Positions 8,891-15,418 of a stretch of 35,466 nucleotides of DNA are shown in pieces (position 1 is the first letter of the stretch; every line of letters begins with the position of its first letter). The notes under the pieces were generated by a model. It had not been told where the DNA came from. It did no database searches and saw only the letters and a list, made by a program, of their open reading frames with translations. Source of the DNA: Zoogloea sp. (GTDB taxonomy: Bacteria; Pseudomonadota; Gammaproteobacteria; Burkholderiales; Rhodocyclaceae); contig NZ_JAQUVG010000027.1 of NCBI RefSeq assembly GCF_028693495.1, positions 1 through 35,466 of the forward strand, written 5' to 3'. Both the position numbers and the translations under genes were made by a program.

Positions 8891-10060
8891 CAGATTCGGG
8901 AGCAGTGCGGTCCGTAAGGTACACGGTGAACAATCGATGGTCCATCAGGTGCCGGATAGTCAGTGCTCGCTGGGTAGTACCTTGCGAATTGATGCACATG
9001 GATAGAGTGAACTGCTGCACTCTTTACTGAAGTCAGGAGCTTCTTGAACCGACGAAGGAGGTGAGGAAGGTTGGGTGCTCCACCTCAGAAGTTGTGCTGC
9101 AGGTTTGGGCTGCTGAACTGAGCTCGCTTCAGTCTGTGTCCTACTGAGCCAATCTCCAGTTCAATGACGACGATCCTGGAGCTACGCTGAACTTCAAACT
9201 ACCTTGCTGCGCAAATGATTTGCTTTGGACTGCGGGAGTCCTTGGTTCTTCAGCTTCCGTTCTTCTGCTCTCTATTCATCCTGATACTTGGCCTGACCGT
9301 GAGCGGTGGTGTCCAGATCCTGCTGCCTCGGGTTTTCAGAGAGTTACTCGCAGGCCTACGAGGTCTGGACTCACCTGTAGAGAGTGAGAATCCAAACCTC
9401 CCCCCCCATGCCCCCAAGTCCGATTTTTGATGCTGTTTTTCCGAACCGATATCAGCCCGATAGAGCACAGAGTTGGAGACCGTTGGTTTGGAGCACGGAT
9501 TCACGCTGACTCAACGGTTGGCCAGGATGCTTGAAACACATCTCAAGGCGCACACAAAGGGTCAGTCACATCAAGTAGCGGTACTGAACTCAGTCAAGGG
9601 GACGATAGGCATTCACGTAAAAGCCCAGAAGAGACGCGCCTTTCGGGTGCTTTTGTGAAGGCTAGAAAGAGGGTAGGAATTGGGCCTTCAGACCGCTGAG
9701 TGCCAGTAACTCTGCGCCTTGGAGATACAGGAGAGTGGAGTGAAGGAGAACTTCTTAGAAGTCTGTCTTCACTCGAGTACCGATATGCTAACTCTGCACG
9801 ATCCAGTTCGAGTAGCTGTATGCAGCCGATACATTAACTGCAGATCTTGAGGGGGGCTATTGGAGTTACTCAGCTTAAAGCACAGATTTGGTGAATCCGA
9901 AGGGGATTCTATGCTTCAAGTCTGAAGGGCTGATCCATGAAGTGAGTTTCTTCTCAGAAGTTTGTAGGAAATTTCATTCCTCACCTGCCTATTCGGCTGG
10001 CTGTGAGGGTTCTTTGGCATTCACTTGTATGTGATGTGCCGTTATCCAGAAAGGTTGTGT
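8891..10060. other. 1.2-kb gene-poor, hairpin-rich stretch inside the island
   Basis: No reading frame here has convincing start, composition or family resemblance. Several inverted repeats do stand out: a stem at 9612-9626/9645-9659 (TTCAC and AAAAGC pairing with GCTTTT and GTGAA) with an 18-nt loop; a nested stem GAGTGAAG 9738-9745 / CTTCACTC 9767-9774 enclosing ACTTC-tta-GAAGT (9749-9761); and GAATCC/GGATTC at 9893-9909 with a 5-nt loop. There is also a run of eight C at 9400-9407. It must hold the hsdM promoter at its left end and probably the promoter of the next gene at its right end. A structured RNA is possible but unproven. Confidence 0.5.
9612..9659. other. long stem-loop of unknown role
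   Basis: The arms 9612-9626 and 9645-9659 pair over about 13 base pairs with one 2-nt and one 1-nt bulge, and the loop is about 18 nt. No U-run follows on either strand, so it is not a plain intrinsic terminator. It is the most stable-looking structure in this gene-poor stretch. Confidence 0.35.
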
Positions 10061-10579
10061 GTGAATACCCTCTCTCATCATCCCGTAACAAAGCAGCAGG
10101 TCAAGGATCTGCTTGTTTCGCATCTTTATGGGGCTGCCCAGGATCAGTTCAAAAGGAGGCTGGAGGCCATCATTCGGAAGAACTCACAGGTTCTTTCCAG
10201 TAAGCATCTCTCGTTTGTCTACGGCCGCCAGATTTACGCCTGTGAAGACCAGAAGCTGCCCAAGATGATCAATACGCTCATCCCGGAACTCTTTGGAGAT
10301 ATGGATGAATACTTGAAGGACCTACGAGACGTCAGCGAGAGGGAGATCCCGTCTGTTCTGGACTTCATCAGTCAGGTCCTCAATGCATCTAGCAATCTGC
10401 ATGACTACCTTCGTGTTTTGCCTTCGTGTGTTCATGGGCCAATTCAGCAGCTCATTGATGCCTGCCCTTGCCGGACCAAGACGCTCAAAGACACGGACGT
10501 TCAAGAACTGGCGATGTGCAACGCGAAAGCGACTGAGATGCTGAAGCGCAGGTTGGTTGCCAACTTGCTCATCGTTTGA
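10061..10579 (+). CDS. hypothetical 172-aa protein of the island
   Basis: I do not recognise the family. GTG at 10061 is chosen because AGAAAGG at 10048-10054 lies six bases upstream; in-frame TTG 10025 or ATG 10034 would add 9-12 residues. The protein is soluble, mixed alpha-helical, with no signal peptide or membrane segment. A cluster of Cys in the C-terminal third (C-V--P near residue 130, C-PC near 140 and C near 158) could hint at metal or disulfide chemistry but is not a standard motif. Codon use looks genuine. It stands alone between two gene-poor stretches. Confidence 0.6.
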   Translation: MNTLSHHPVTKQQVKDLLVSHLYGAAQDQFKRRLEAIIRKNSQVLSSKHLSFVYGRQIYACEDQKLPKMINTLIPELFGDMDEYLKDLRDVSEREIPSVLDFISQVLNASSNLHDYLRVLPSCVHGPIQQLIDACPCRTKTLKDTDVQELAMCNAKATEMLKRRLVANLLIV

Positions 10580-10700
10580 AGTGCCTGAGGTTCTTCGGCG
10601 ATCCGGCGCATGACCACCTCTGAGATGTGAACCAAGCCGGAAGTTTGGTACCTCGCGCGTAAACTCAGTTGATATACCTAAGTTCACCTAGTAGACAAAG

Positions 10701-10718
10701 GCCCCCTCCGGGGGCTTT
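10701..10718 (+). terminator. GC hairpin with short T tract after the 172-aa gene
   Basis: GCCCCC-TCC-GGGGGC at 10701-10715 forms a perfect 6-bp stem followed by TTTAA. It lies 120 bp after the stop of the hypothetical gene, so it may be its terminator, though the T tract is only three bases. Confidence 0.5.
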
Positions 10719-10851
10719 AACGAACTTGTAAAGAGAGGAATTAAGTGAAGAACGAAGTAAAGAGCAGTAGACGAGAAGTCGAGCAAAAGCATTATAAGGT
10801 CCGGAGTCTACACTTTTTTAGAACAAAGTAAACAGGCTCGCCTATGGTGGA

Positions 10852-10873
10852 GGAGGCCACCTCCGGTGGCTCC
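10852..10873 (+). repeat. hairpin with TCC loop (no T tract)
   Basis: GCCACC-TCC-GGTGGC (10856-10870) with extra pairing GGAG/CTCC outside it. It has the same loop and closing CC/GG pairs as the hairpins at 10701 and 11082 but a different stem sequence. No U-run follows. Confidence 0.5.
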
Positions 10874-11081
10874 TGTGGGTTTGTGAAAGAGTTTCATTTG
10901 GTAAGGCTAACTTCCAAGTTCACCTTGGTGGGGTTAATGCAACCCCAGCCATCAGCCCAAGAAAAAGCGTTGAAGAGCCGCGCAACCATCTCAAGGCAAA
11001 CAGCAGGACAGTCTGTCAGGTTTGGCCATGAATGATGCTGTCTATGAGTGCTTTTGGATTGATTTATTTAGAGTGTAGAAG

Positions 11082-11096
11082 ACCCCCTCCGGGGGT
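11082..11096 (+). repeat. hairpin with TCC loop (no T tract)
   Basis: ACCCCC-TCC-GGGGGT is a perfect 6-bp stem with the same TCC loop. GCCCCATGGGC follows immediately and can form a second small stem. It lies about 180 bp before the first exported-protein gene. Confidence 0.5.
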
Positions 11097-11273
11097 GCCC
11101 CATGGGCGTAAAAATAGATCGTGTGAAGGTGGAAGCGGAGAGGTGGGTGGTTTTTGGAGTGGTCGCGTAAGAAATTGGATTACGTTCCCATGTAAATAAT
11201 GTGAAGTAGATCATAGCTTTCATCTGGCTTGCATCTATAGACTCCAAGCCATCAAGTTCGGAGAAGTTGTTAG

Positions 11274-11663
11274 ATGCTAAGAAAGGTAGTTTCAGCCGTC
11301 TTGTTGACTACCTGCCTGGGTGGCGCAGCAACCCAGGTTGCCGCAGGCACTTCCTGTGATTCTCCAGTTCGCTGGAACGAAGCCAGTAGATATTCAGGAT
11401 CCGTTGAATCGTTCTCGGGGCCTGTGGTGGAGGTGGTCCATAGGTCAGACATAAAAGGTGCTCCTACCTGGATCAACGTGGGTAGAGCTTATCCAGATAA
11501 AGCCAGGATGACCCTTCTGGTTTGGGGTAAGGATCTTTCTGCATTCGGAGGTTCCCTTCAGCGGCTTCAAGGGAGAACCATCTGTGCCACAGGGAGGATG
11601 GGAGTCTACGGCGGAGCAGCTGAAATGGAAGTAAGCAATCCAAGTCAGATTTCGGTGAAGTAA
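11274..11663 (+). CDS. exported protein with OB-fold-like domain
   Basis: 129 aa. Residues 1-25 form a Sec signal peptide (basic MLRK, hydrophobic VVSAVLLTTCLGGAA, likely cleavage after AAG or nearby). The mature part (GPVVEVVHRSDIKGAPTWIN, then a LLVWGKDL strand, IC-TGR-GVYGGAAEMEV and a final NPSQI) has the strand order and the closing G-Y-G-EM-V-NPSQI pattern seen in secreted nucleic-acid-binding OB-fold domains. It may bind DNA or another anion outside the cytoplasm, but that is inferred from fold resemblance. It is the first of three exported proteins read in the same direction, 19 bp before the next gene. Confidence 0.65.
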   Translation: MLRKVVSAVLLTTCLGGAATQVAAGTSCDSPVRWNEASRYSGSVESFSGPVVEVVHRSDIKGAPTWINVGRAYPDKARMTLLVWGKDLSAFGGSLQRLQGRTICATGRMGVYGGAAEMEVSNPSQISVK

Positions 11664-11682
11664 AACTAGAAGAGGAGCAGTT

Positions 11683-11988
11683 ATGCGAGGAGTCGTCCTG
11701 GGTGTTTCCTTGGTCTTGATGTCGGCAGTCTCTTGGGCCGGATGTGTTGGTCCAGTGATCAATGGGCAATGCACAACTGGGGTCTATCTTAGAGGTCATG
11801 GAGATGACGACAGCTACAGAGGATCTTCAGGGCAGCAGTATCAATACAATCGAAACAATCCTGTAGACAACAACAGATACAACGTCGATTTGGAAGCTCA
11901 GCGCAGAGATCAACTTAATCCTTACAACGTGGGCAGTTCCCGTGATCGAATGCAAGGCCAACGTGGTGGTGGTATTTGGGAGGAGTAA
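11683..11988 (+). CDS. small exported Gly/Asn/Arg-rich protein
   Basis: 101 aa, family not recognised. Signal peptide MRGVVLGVSLVLMSAVSWAG with cleavage near AWAG/C, then two Cys close together (C21, C29) and a hydrophilic low-complexity tail with many Asn, Tyr, Arg, Asp and Gly residues. AGAGGAG lies just upstream of the ATG. Its last codons (ending G-IWEE) contain the GGAGGAG that serves as ribosome site for the next gene, so the two are translationally linked. Probably periplasmic or surface-exposed. Confidence 0.6.
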   Translation: MRGVVLGVSLVLMSAVSWAGCVGPVINGQCTTGVYLRGHGDDDSYRGSSGQQYQYNRNNPVDNNRYNVDLEAQRRDQLNPYNVGSSRDRMQGQRGGGIWEE

Positions 11989-11991
11989 CTG

Positions 11992-12423
11992 ATGTTTGCT
12001 CGAAGATTTATAGAACAGATAGGCATCATGAAGTCGGCGAAGTATCTATTATGTATTGGGATACTCACCCCATCACTAGGTATGGGGCAGTCTGCCGAAG
12101 AGAATTCCAGTCAATGGATTCATATACAACAAACAGAGGATGGCGTTATCTCTTTGAAAAAAGGCTCTCTTAGAGTAGAAAAAAGTAAAGGAGGGGCTCA
12201 AGAGGCTATGTGGATTACACGGTGGGTTTCTCCTAAGAAGGGGAGTAGTGTTCATTTTGCAATAATGAAGATCCCCATGGAGGCCTGCTTTAATGGTTAT
12301 GGGAAAATCATTGAAACGGATATGGCGGGTAAATTTACAGGCTCTTACGATTATGTGGAACAGGGTGGTAATGTGATTTCAGCTATTGGCTGGGCAGTTT
12401 GTCAGGCAGCAAAAACACCTTAG
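11992..12423 (+). CDS. small exported protein, unknown function
   Basis: 143 aa from the ATG at 11992, chosen because GGAGGAG sits about seven bases upstream; a second in-frame ATG at 12028 (MKSAKYLLCIGILTPSLGMG) would give a more typical signal peptide. The mature part has WITRWVSPKKGSSVHFA and a pair of Cys near residues 99 and 137 that could form a disulfide. No family recognised. It ends the three-gene exported group and is followed by a strong terminator. Confidence 0.6.
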   Translation: MFARRFIEQIGIMKSAKYLLCIGILTPSLGMGQSAEENSSQWIHIQQTEDGVISLKKGSLRVEKSKGGAQEAMWITRWVSPKKGSSVHFAIMKIPMEACFNGYGKIIETDMAGKFTGSYDYVEQGGNVISAIGWAVCQAAKTP

Positions 12424-12463
12424 CTGAAATACTTTGATTTATAAGAGGAGGCGAGTGAGTGAG

Positions 12464-12493
12464 AAAAAAGGAGAGCCAAAGCTCTCCTTTTTT
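12464..12493. terminator. strong rho-independent terminator
   Basis: GGAGAGC (12470-12476), loop CAAA, GCTCTCC (12481-12487), flanked by six A and six T, so it can work on both strands. It closes the exported-protein group. Confidence 0.9.
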
Positions 12494-12593
12494 GTTTTAG
12501 GGTGATCTCCTTTCTTGGTAAGCCCCATGTGCTGCTTTCAAAGTCTTTTGGGTTTGCCTGTTGTCGAGCGTTTCTTTTTTGTGATTCATTAAA

Positions 12594-12608
12594 CCGCCCG
12601 GAGGGCGG
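12594..12608 (-). terminator. hairpin with TCC loop on the minus strand
   Basis: Read on the minus strand it is CCGCCC-TCC-GGGCGG followed by TTTAAT, the same design as the plus-strand hairpin at 10701 with its TTTAA tail. No minus-strand gene ends just upstream of it, so its role as a terminator is open. Confidence 0.4.
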
Positions 12609-12936
12609 CTTGATCACTGTCTTAAGTACGTGATGAGGTCTCGCAAGATACTCTCCAGCTGCTGAAGCCTTCAATTTTCTTGCTCTGACTCTTGATGTCG
12701 GTGCCGAGCAAAGGGTGTCATGACTGTGCCCGTGCGTCAGTCAGAAAGCCTGTGGTGCCGTTCTAAATGAGGCAATCTGAACGGTCAGGTTCCGGCTAAA
12801 TCGTCGAATTGAAGTGGTCTCCATGGCTGTTTGTTGAAGGTTCAAAGTCGATGGGTAGATGTTTTGGGTGCGGCCAGGCTGGTTATAGTTTGGCCTGAGG
12901 ATTCCCCAGGTTTTACTTCATATTAGATCGCGGTCA

Positions 12937-13009
12937 GTTACTGGCCCGTCCTCCGTAACTTCTCCCTTTGGGAGTGCATTTTTCCGGGAGCCCATGTGGC
13001 TCCCTTTTT
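12937..13009 (+). promoter_or_regulatory. attenuator-like leader before the 154-aa gene
   Basis: Three consecutive hairpins precede the gene: GTTAC/GTAAC (12937-12959), CTCCC-TTT-GGGAG (12962-12974) followed by TGCATTTTT, and GGGAGCC-CATGT-GGCTCCC (12986-13004) followed by TTTTT. The CTCCC of the second can pair instead with the GGGAG of the third, so the two are mutually exclusive. That is the logic of an attenuator; the signal it would sense is unknown. Confidence 0.45.
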
Positions 13010-13028
13010 CATTTGGAGAAGAGAATAA

Positions 13029-13493
13029 GTGTCTGACCAAGACAAGTTCATGGCTGCCCTGCATCTGTCCAATGGCGGCCTCCTTGAGAAGTTCATGCCC
13101 ATCGACCAGCGCTTCATGCTCAAAGAGCAGCTGAAGAGCGAGGAAGGGGTAGGTGTTGCACAAGCCGTCCTCCGGACGGTGCATCGAATCCTTGCCACAC
13201 CCCTCACGTACCAGACCGACCACATCCACATGCCCGAGAAGATGGTGCATCTGCACTACTGCCGAGGCGGTGTGGATGCCTGGATCGTCGAGCGGGACAT
13301 AGGAGATGCCCTGGACCCCAACCACCCCCTTTCCGGTATCGGAGATCAGCTCCAGGCCTTTGGCAAGTGCGATGTCTTCGGAGGTGGCTGGTGGGATGCG
13401 GAGTGGGGCTACGTGAGCATCCAATCCCTGATTGAGGCTGGCGTTGAGCTGGATCTCCACTGGGAGCCCAAAACCACGAAGGAGATCTATTGA
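13029..13493 (+). CDS. hypothetical 154-aa protein, possibly DUF2958-like
   Basis: GTG start at 13029 with GGAGAAGAG at 13015-13023. Soluble, no signal peptide. The C-terminal part (GGWWDAEWGYVSIQSLIE, then ELDLHWEPKTTKEI) resembles the end of DUF2958-type proteins of mobile elements (E-GY-SL-EL...ERDL-F-P), but the N-terminal half does not obviously match and I am not confident. It sits alone in the recombination end of the island behind an attenuator-like leader. A further Cys/His group (HLHYC) is visible near residue 78. Confidence 0.55.
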   Translation: MSDQDKFMAALHLSNGGLLEKFMPIDQRFMLKEQLKSEEGVGVAQAVLRTVHRILATPLTYQTDHIHMPEKMVHLHYCRGGVDAWIVERDIGDALDPNHPLSGIGDQLQAFGKCDVFGGGWWDAEWGYVSIQSLIEAGVELDLHWEPKTTKEIY

Positions 13494-13682
13494 TTACTGA
13501 AGCCAAGAGTATCTGTGAGCCCTGTATTTGTAGGGTGAAGCAGCGATTGCGATGCTAGGTGGAGAGGTCAGTTAAGTTCGAACGAATGTGTAGGTCACCT
13601 CTGTGGTTCCAGAGCGTTTAATTTCCGCGTTTTGATTAAGGATTCAGCGAATAGATTTGATCACTCTGACAAGGAGTAAATA

Positions 13683-13901
13683 ATGAGTTTTCTGACGGCC
13701 GCTTTCTTGATGGATAAGTACGGCCCCCTCCTCACCGAAGAGCAACTGGGTGAGGTGCTCCACATGGAGCCGGGGACAATCCGAAACCAACGGGGATCCG
13801 GTGCTCTTGGCATCCCCTTCATCAAGCAGGCCCGCACTCCGCTGTACCACGCGGAGGATGTGGCCAAGCATATTGATCAATTGAGGTTAAGAGGGGGCTG
13901 A
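13683..13901 (+). CDS. small helix-turn-helix protein, excisionase/regulator candidate
   Basis: 72 aa. AAGGAG ends about six bases before the ATG. PLLTEEQLGEVLHMEPGTIR followed by a short wing and PLYHAEDVAKHIDQL is the layout of MerR/AlpA-like single-domain DNA-binding proteins: HTH, then a residue turn, then a helix ending with the DNA-contact region. Proteins of this sort next to integrases often act as recombination directionality factors or element regulators. The TGA lies inside the stem of the following terminator. Confidence 0.7.
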   Translation: MSFLTAAFLMDKYGPLLTEEQLGEVLHMEPGTIRNQRGSGALGIPFIKQARTPLYHAEDVAKHIDQLRLRGG

Positions 13902-13918
13902 TTTGTAGCCCCCTTTTT
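13893..13918 (+). terminator. rho-independent terminator overlapping the stop codon
   Basis: GGGGGCT (13893-13899), 7-nt loop, AGCCCCC (13907-13913), TTTTT. The stem starts inside the last codons of the 72-aa HTH gene, so transcription ends right at its stop. Confidence 0.9.
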
Positions 13919-14000
13919 ATTTAACTACGGCCGACTGGGCTGTGGCTGTGAGTGAGAGCTCACGTAACGGACCGGTCAGCTTCTTTATCCAGAGATATAC

Positions 14001-14321
14001 ATGACTGAAGTCCAAGACAAAGTAACTGAACAGCAGATGGCCGAGATTCTCGGCACCACCAACCGTGCTCTGCAGAGTCGCAGAGCACGCAAACAAATCC
14101 CTGAATGGGTTTGGACCCGACAGGGCCGGCTCATCTATTACAGCAAATCGAGGTATGACCAATGGCAAGAAAGTCTGTGGGGCTTCCCACCGGAGTTGAA
14201 CTCCGAAATGGAGTGCTCCGTATCCGTTTCTCCTGGAACGGAAAGCGTTGTTCCGAAACAGTCCCGTTCCCCCCGACCCAGGCAGGTATCACGTCCGCAG
14301 CACGTCTTCGCAATCAGGTAG
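14001..14321 (+). CDS. second small helix-turn-helix protein overlapping the integrase gene
   Basis: 106 aa as read; residues 1-57 form a second HTH unit (VTEQQMAEILGTTNRALQSR, then WVWTRQGRLIYYSKSRYDQW), clearly similar in design to the 72-aa protein upstream. The rest (from ~58) is read out of frame over the first 160 bp of the integrase gene and is low-complexity, so the functional part is the N-terminal half. No good ribosome site is visible before ATG 14001 (only AGAGATATAC). Its position directly before the integrase makes it the best excisionase candidate. A frameshifted shorter ancestor that once stopped near 14165 is an alternative. Confidence 0.6.
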   Translation: MTEVQDKVTEQQMAEILGTTNRALQSRRARKQIPEWVWTRQGRLIYYSKSRYDQWQESLWGFPPELNSEMECSVSVSPGTESVVPKQSRSPRPRQVSRPQHVFAIR

Positions 14322-15352
14322 TCAGCCTGATCGAACATCAACTCTTCGATGGAGCCAAACACGCAGAGCTGTTTCCCGACTCCACCAATGTCGCACACGT
14401 AGTGAGTCAGGCAGGCCAGAGCTTTGGGGAGTACGCCCAGATCTGGCTGAACAGCCGAAGCATCACCGAGGGAACGCGAAGGGGCTACAAGACCTGTCTC
14501 AATACCTGGTGGATGCCCAAGCTGGCCATCGTCCCGATGAAGCAGATCACTACCGTGTTCCTTCGGAAGCTCTTGGCCGAGATCAAGTGGAAGTCCGATG
14601 GGGTCAAGCGCAACGCCATGACCAAGCTCTCCACCATCCTGGCTTCAGCAGTGCAGGATGGGATCCTCCCTGAGAATCCGATGGAGGGGCTGGAGCAGCC
14701 TAGGCGAACCAAGAAGGATCCGGACCCCTTCACCATCGATGAGGCGGACAGGATCATCGAGCACATCTACAAGGAGCCCCACTGGCCCACCCAGATCTAT
14801 GGGGCCTACTTCGAGTTCGCCTTCTACACCGGCATGCGGCCAGGAGAGATCCTGGCCCTGCGCTGGGATGAGGTGGATCTGGTCAATAAGACGGCGCATG
14901 TCTGCCGTGTGGTGGCCCTGGGTGAGGTGCATGAACGAACCAAGACCCATGAGGATCGGTACGTGCTCCTCAACGACCGCGCCTTGCATGCCCTCCAATT
15001 TGCCAAGGAGTACGCCGCCAGGCGCTTGAAAGGGGAGACAGCGTTGAAGGAACTCCCCTACTGCTTCCCGCCCAGCAAGAACTCCGAGTTCGTGAAGGAC
15101 ACCAGTGATCTGCACCTGCGCTGGAAGGCTAGGCTCAAGGAACTGGGGATACGCTACCGTCGCCCTTATAATGCACGCCATACATACGCAACCTACTGCC
15201 TGATGGCAGGCATGGCTCCGGCGTTCATTGCTAAACAACTCGGTCACTCAGTGCAGATTCTTCTCTCCACCTACGCCCGCTGGCTTGACAGCAGCAACGA
15301 CTGGATCGAGATGGAGAAACTGAAGGTTGCCCCAAAAATGCCCCAAGCCTGA
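14162..15352 (+). CDS. tyrosine recombinase / site-specific integrase of the island
   Basis: 396 aa. Catalyses integration and, with a directionality factor, excision. The N-terminal ~70 residues are an arm-binding domain of the DUF3596 type (TGVELRNGVLRIRFSWNGKR), then a SAM-like core-binding domain (~95-175) and the catalytic domain with R226 (GMRPGEILALRW), R339 (NARHTYATYC; Tyr-Asn replaces the usual His of the HxxR box, as in related integrases), H362 (LGHS) and nucleophile Y371 (STYARW). GAGGT at 14150-14154 is the ribosome site for ATG 14162. It ends 21 bp before the right 45-bp repeat, and its last codons contain the putative arm boxes. All catalytic residues are intact. Confidence 0.95.
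   Translation: MARKSVGLPTGVELRNGVLRIRFSWNGKRCSETVPFPPTQAGITSAARLRNQVVSLIEHQLFDGAKHAELFPDSTNVAHVVSQAGQSFGEYAQIWLNSRSITEGTRRGYKTCLNTWWMPKLAIVPMKQITTVFLRKLLAEIKWKSDGVKRNAMTKLSTILASAVQDGILPENPMEGLEQPRRTKKDPDPFTIDEADRIIEHIYKEPHWPTQIYGAYFEFAFYTGMRPGEILALRWDEVDLVNKTAHVCRVVALGEVHERTKTHEDRYVLLNDRALHALQFAKEYAARRLKGETALKELPYCFPPSKNSEFVKDTSDLHLRWKARLKELGIRYRRPYNARHTYATYCLMAGMAPAFIAKQLGHSVQILLSTYARWLDSSNDWIEMEKLKVAPKMPQA
15326..15347 (+). repeat. paired GCCCCA boxes over the integrase 3' end (putative arm sites)
   Basis: GTTGCCCCAA (15326-15335) and ATGCCCCAAG (15338-15347) match the boxes at 758-778 near the left end. They encode the last residues of the integrase (KVAPKMPQA), so the gene end and recombination sites are shared. 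Confidence 0.5.
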
Positions 15353-15373
15353 TGCTGAGACAAAAAACTTCTT

Positions 15374-15418
15374 AAGGAATCAATGCTTTGCTTATAGCCA
15401 ACAATATTACCATGCAGT
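15374..15418 (+). repeat. right 45-bp attachment repeat (attR side)
   Basis: Counterpart of 623-667. It provides AAGGA (15374-15378), the TTG start at 15388 and the first ten codons of the downstream ybiT-like gene. Inside the codons it differs from the left copy almost only at third positions (CTT/CTC, ATA/ATT, AAT/AAC, ATT/ATC) and uses A/T-ending codons typical of the island rather than of the chromosome. Confidence 0.85.

Larger units (their letters stand above)
10580..11273 (+). other. 694-bp intergenic stretch with three GC-rich hairpins
   Basis: No convincing gene. It contains three hairpins with the same TCC loop (listed separately) and otherwise AT-richer DNA. An AT-rich segment at 11170-11215 (TTGGAT near 11175 and TAAATAAT about 18 bases on) could be the promoter of the exported-protein genes that start at 11274, at low confidence. 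GGAGAAG at 11260-11266 is the ribosome site of that gene. Confidence 0.5.
668..15373. mobile_element. integrase-bearing genomic island carrying a type I R-M system
   Basis: The segment is bounded by the two 45-bp repeats, has its own tyrosine integrase immediately inside the right end, two small helix-turn-helix proteins beside it, and lower G+C than the DNA to the right. Cargo from left to right is the zinc-finger/hsdR/fic/hsdS/hsdM operon, a hairpin-rich gene-poor stretch, several small hypothetical and exported proteins, and the recombination module. No relaxase, type IV secretion or phage structural gene is seen, so it is best called an integrative genomic island, perhaps mobilised in trans. 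The exact crossover base within the repeats cannot be fixed by eye. Confidence 0.85.

Noticed and set aside
9215-9658. Small open frames in the gene-poor region
   Set aside because: No ribosome sites, no protein-like pattern and no coupling; one overlaps a long stem-loop.
8891-10060. Retron or other reverse-transcriptase-linked RNA
   Set aside because: The hairpins suggest a structured RNA but no reverse transcriptase is encoded anywhere in the window.
10701-12608. CRISPR array
   Set aside because: The GC hairpins are irregularly spaced, differ in stem sequence and have no equal-length spacers or cas genes.
15383-15397. ATG at 15383 as the ybiT start
   Set aside because: It is out of frame and reaches a TAG after four codons; the TTG at 15388 matches the family N-terminus and the left repeat also has TTG there.
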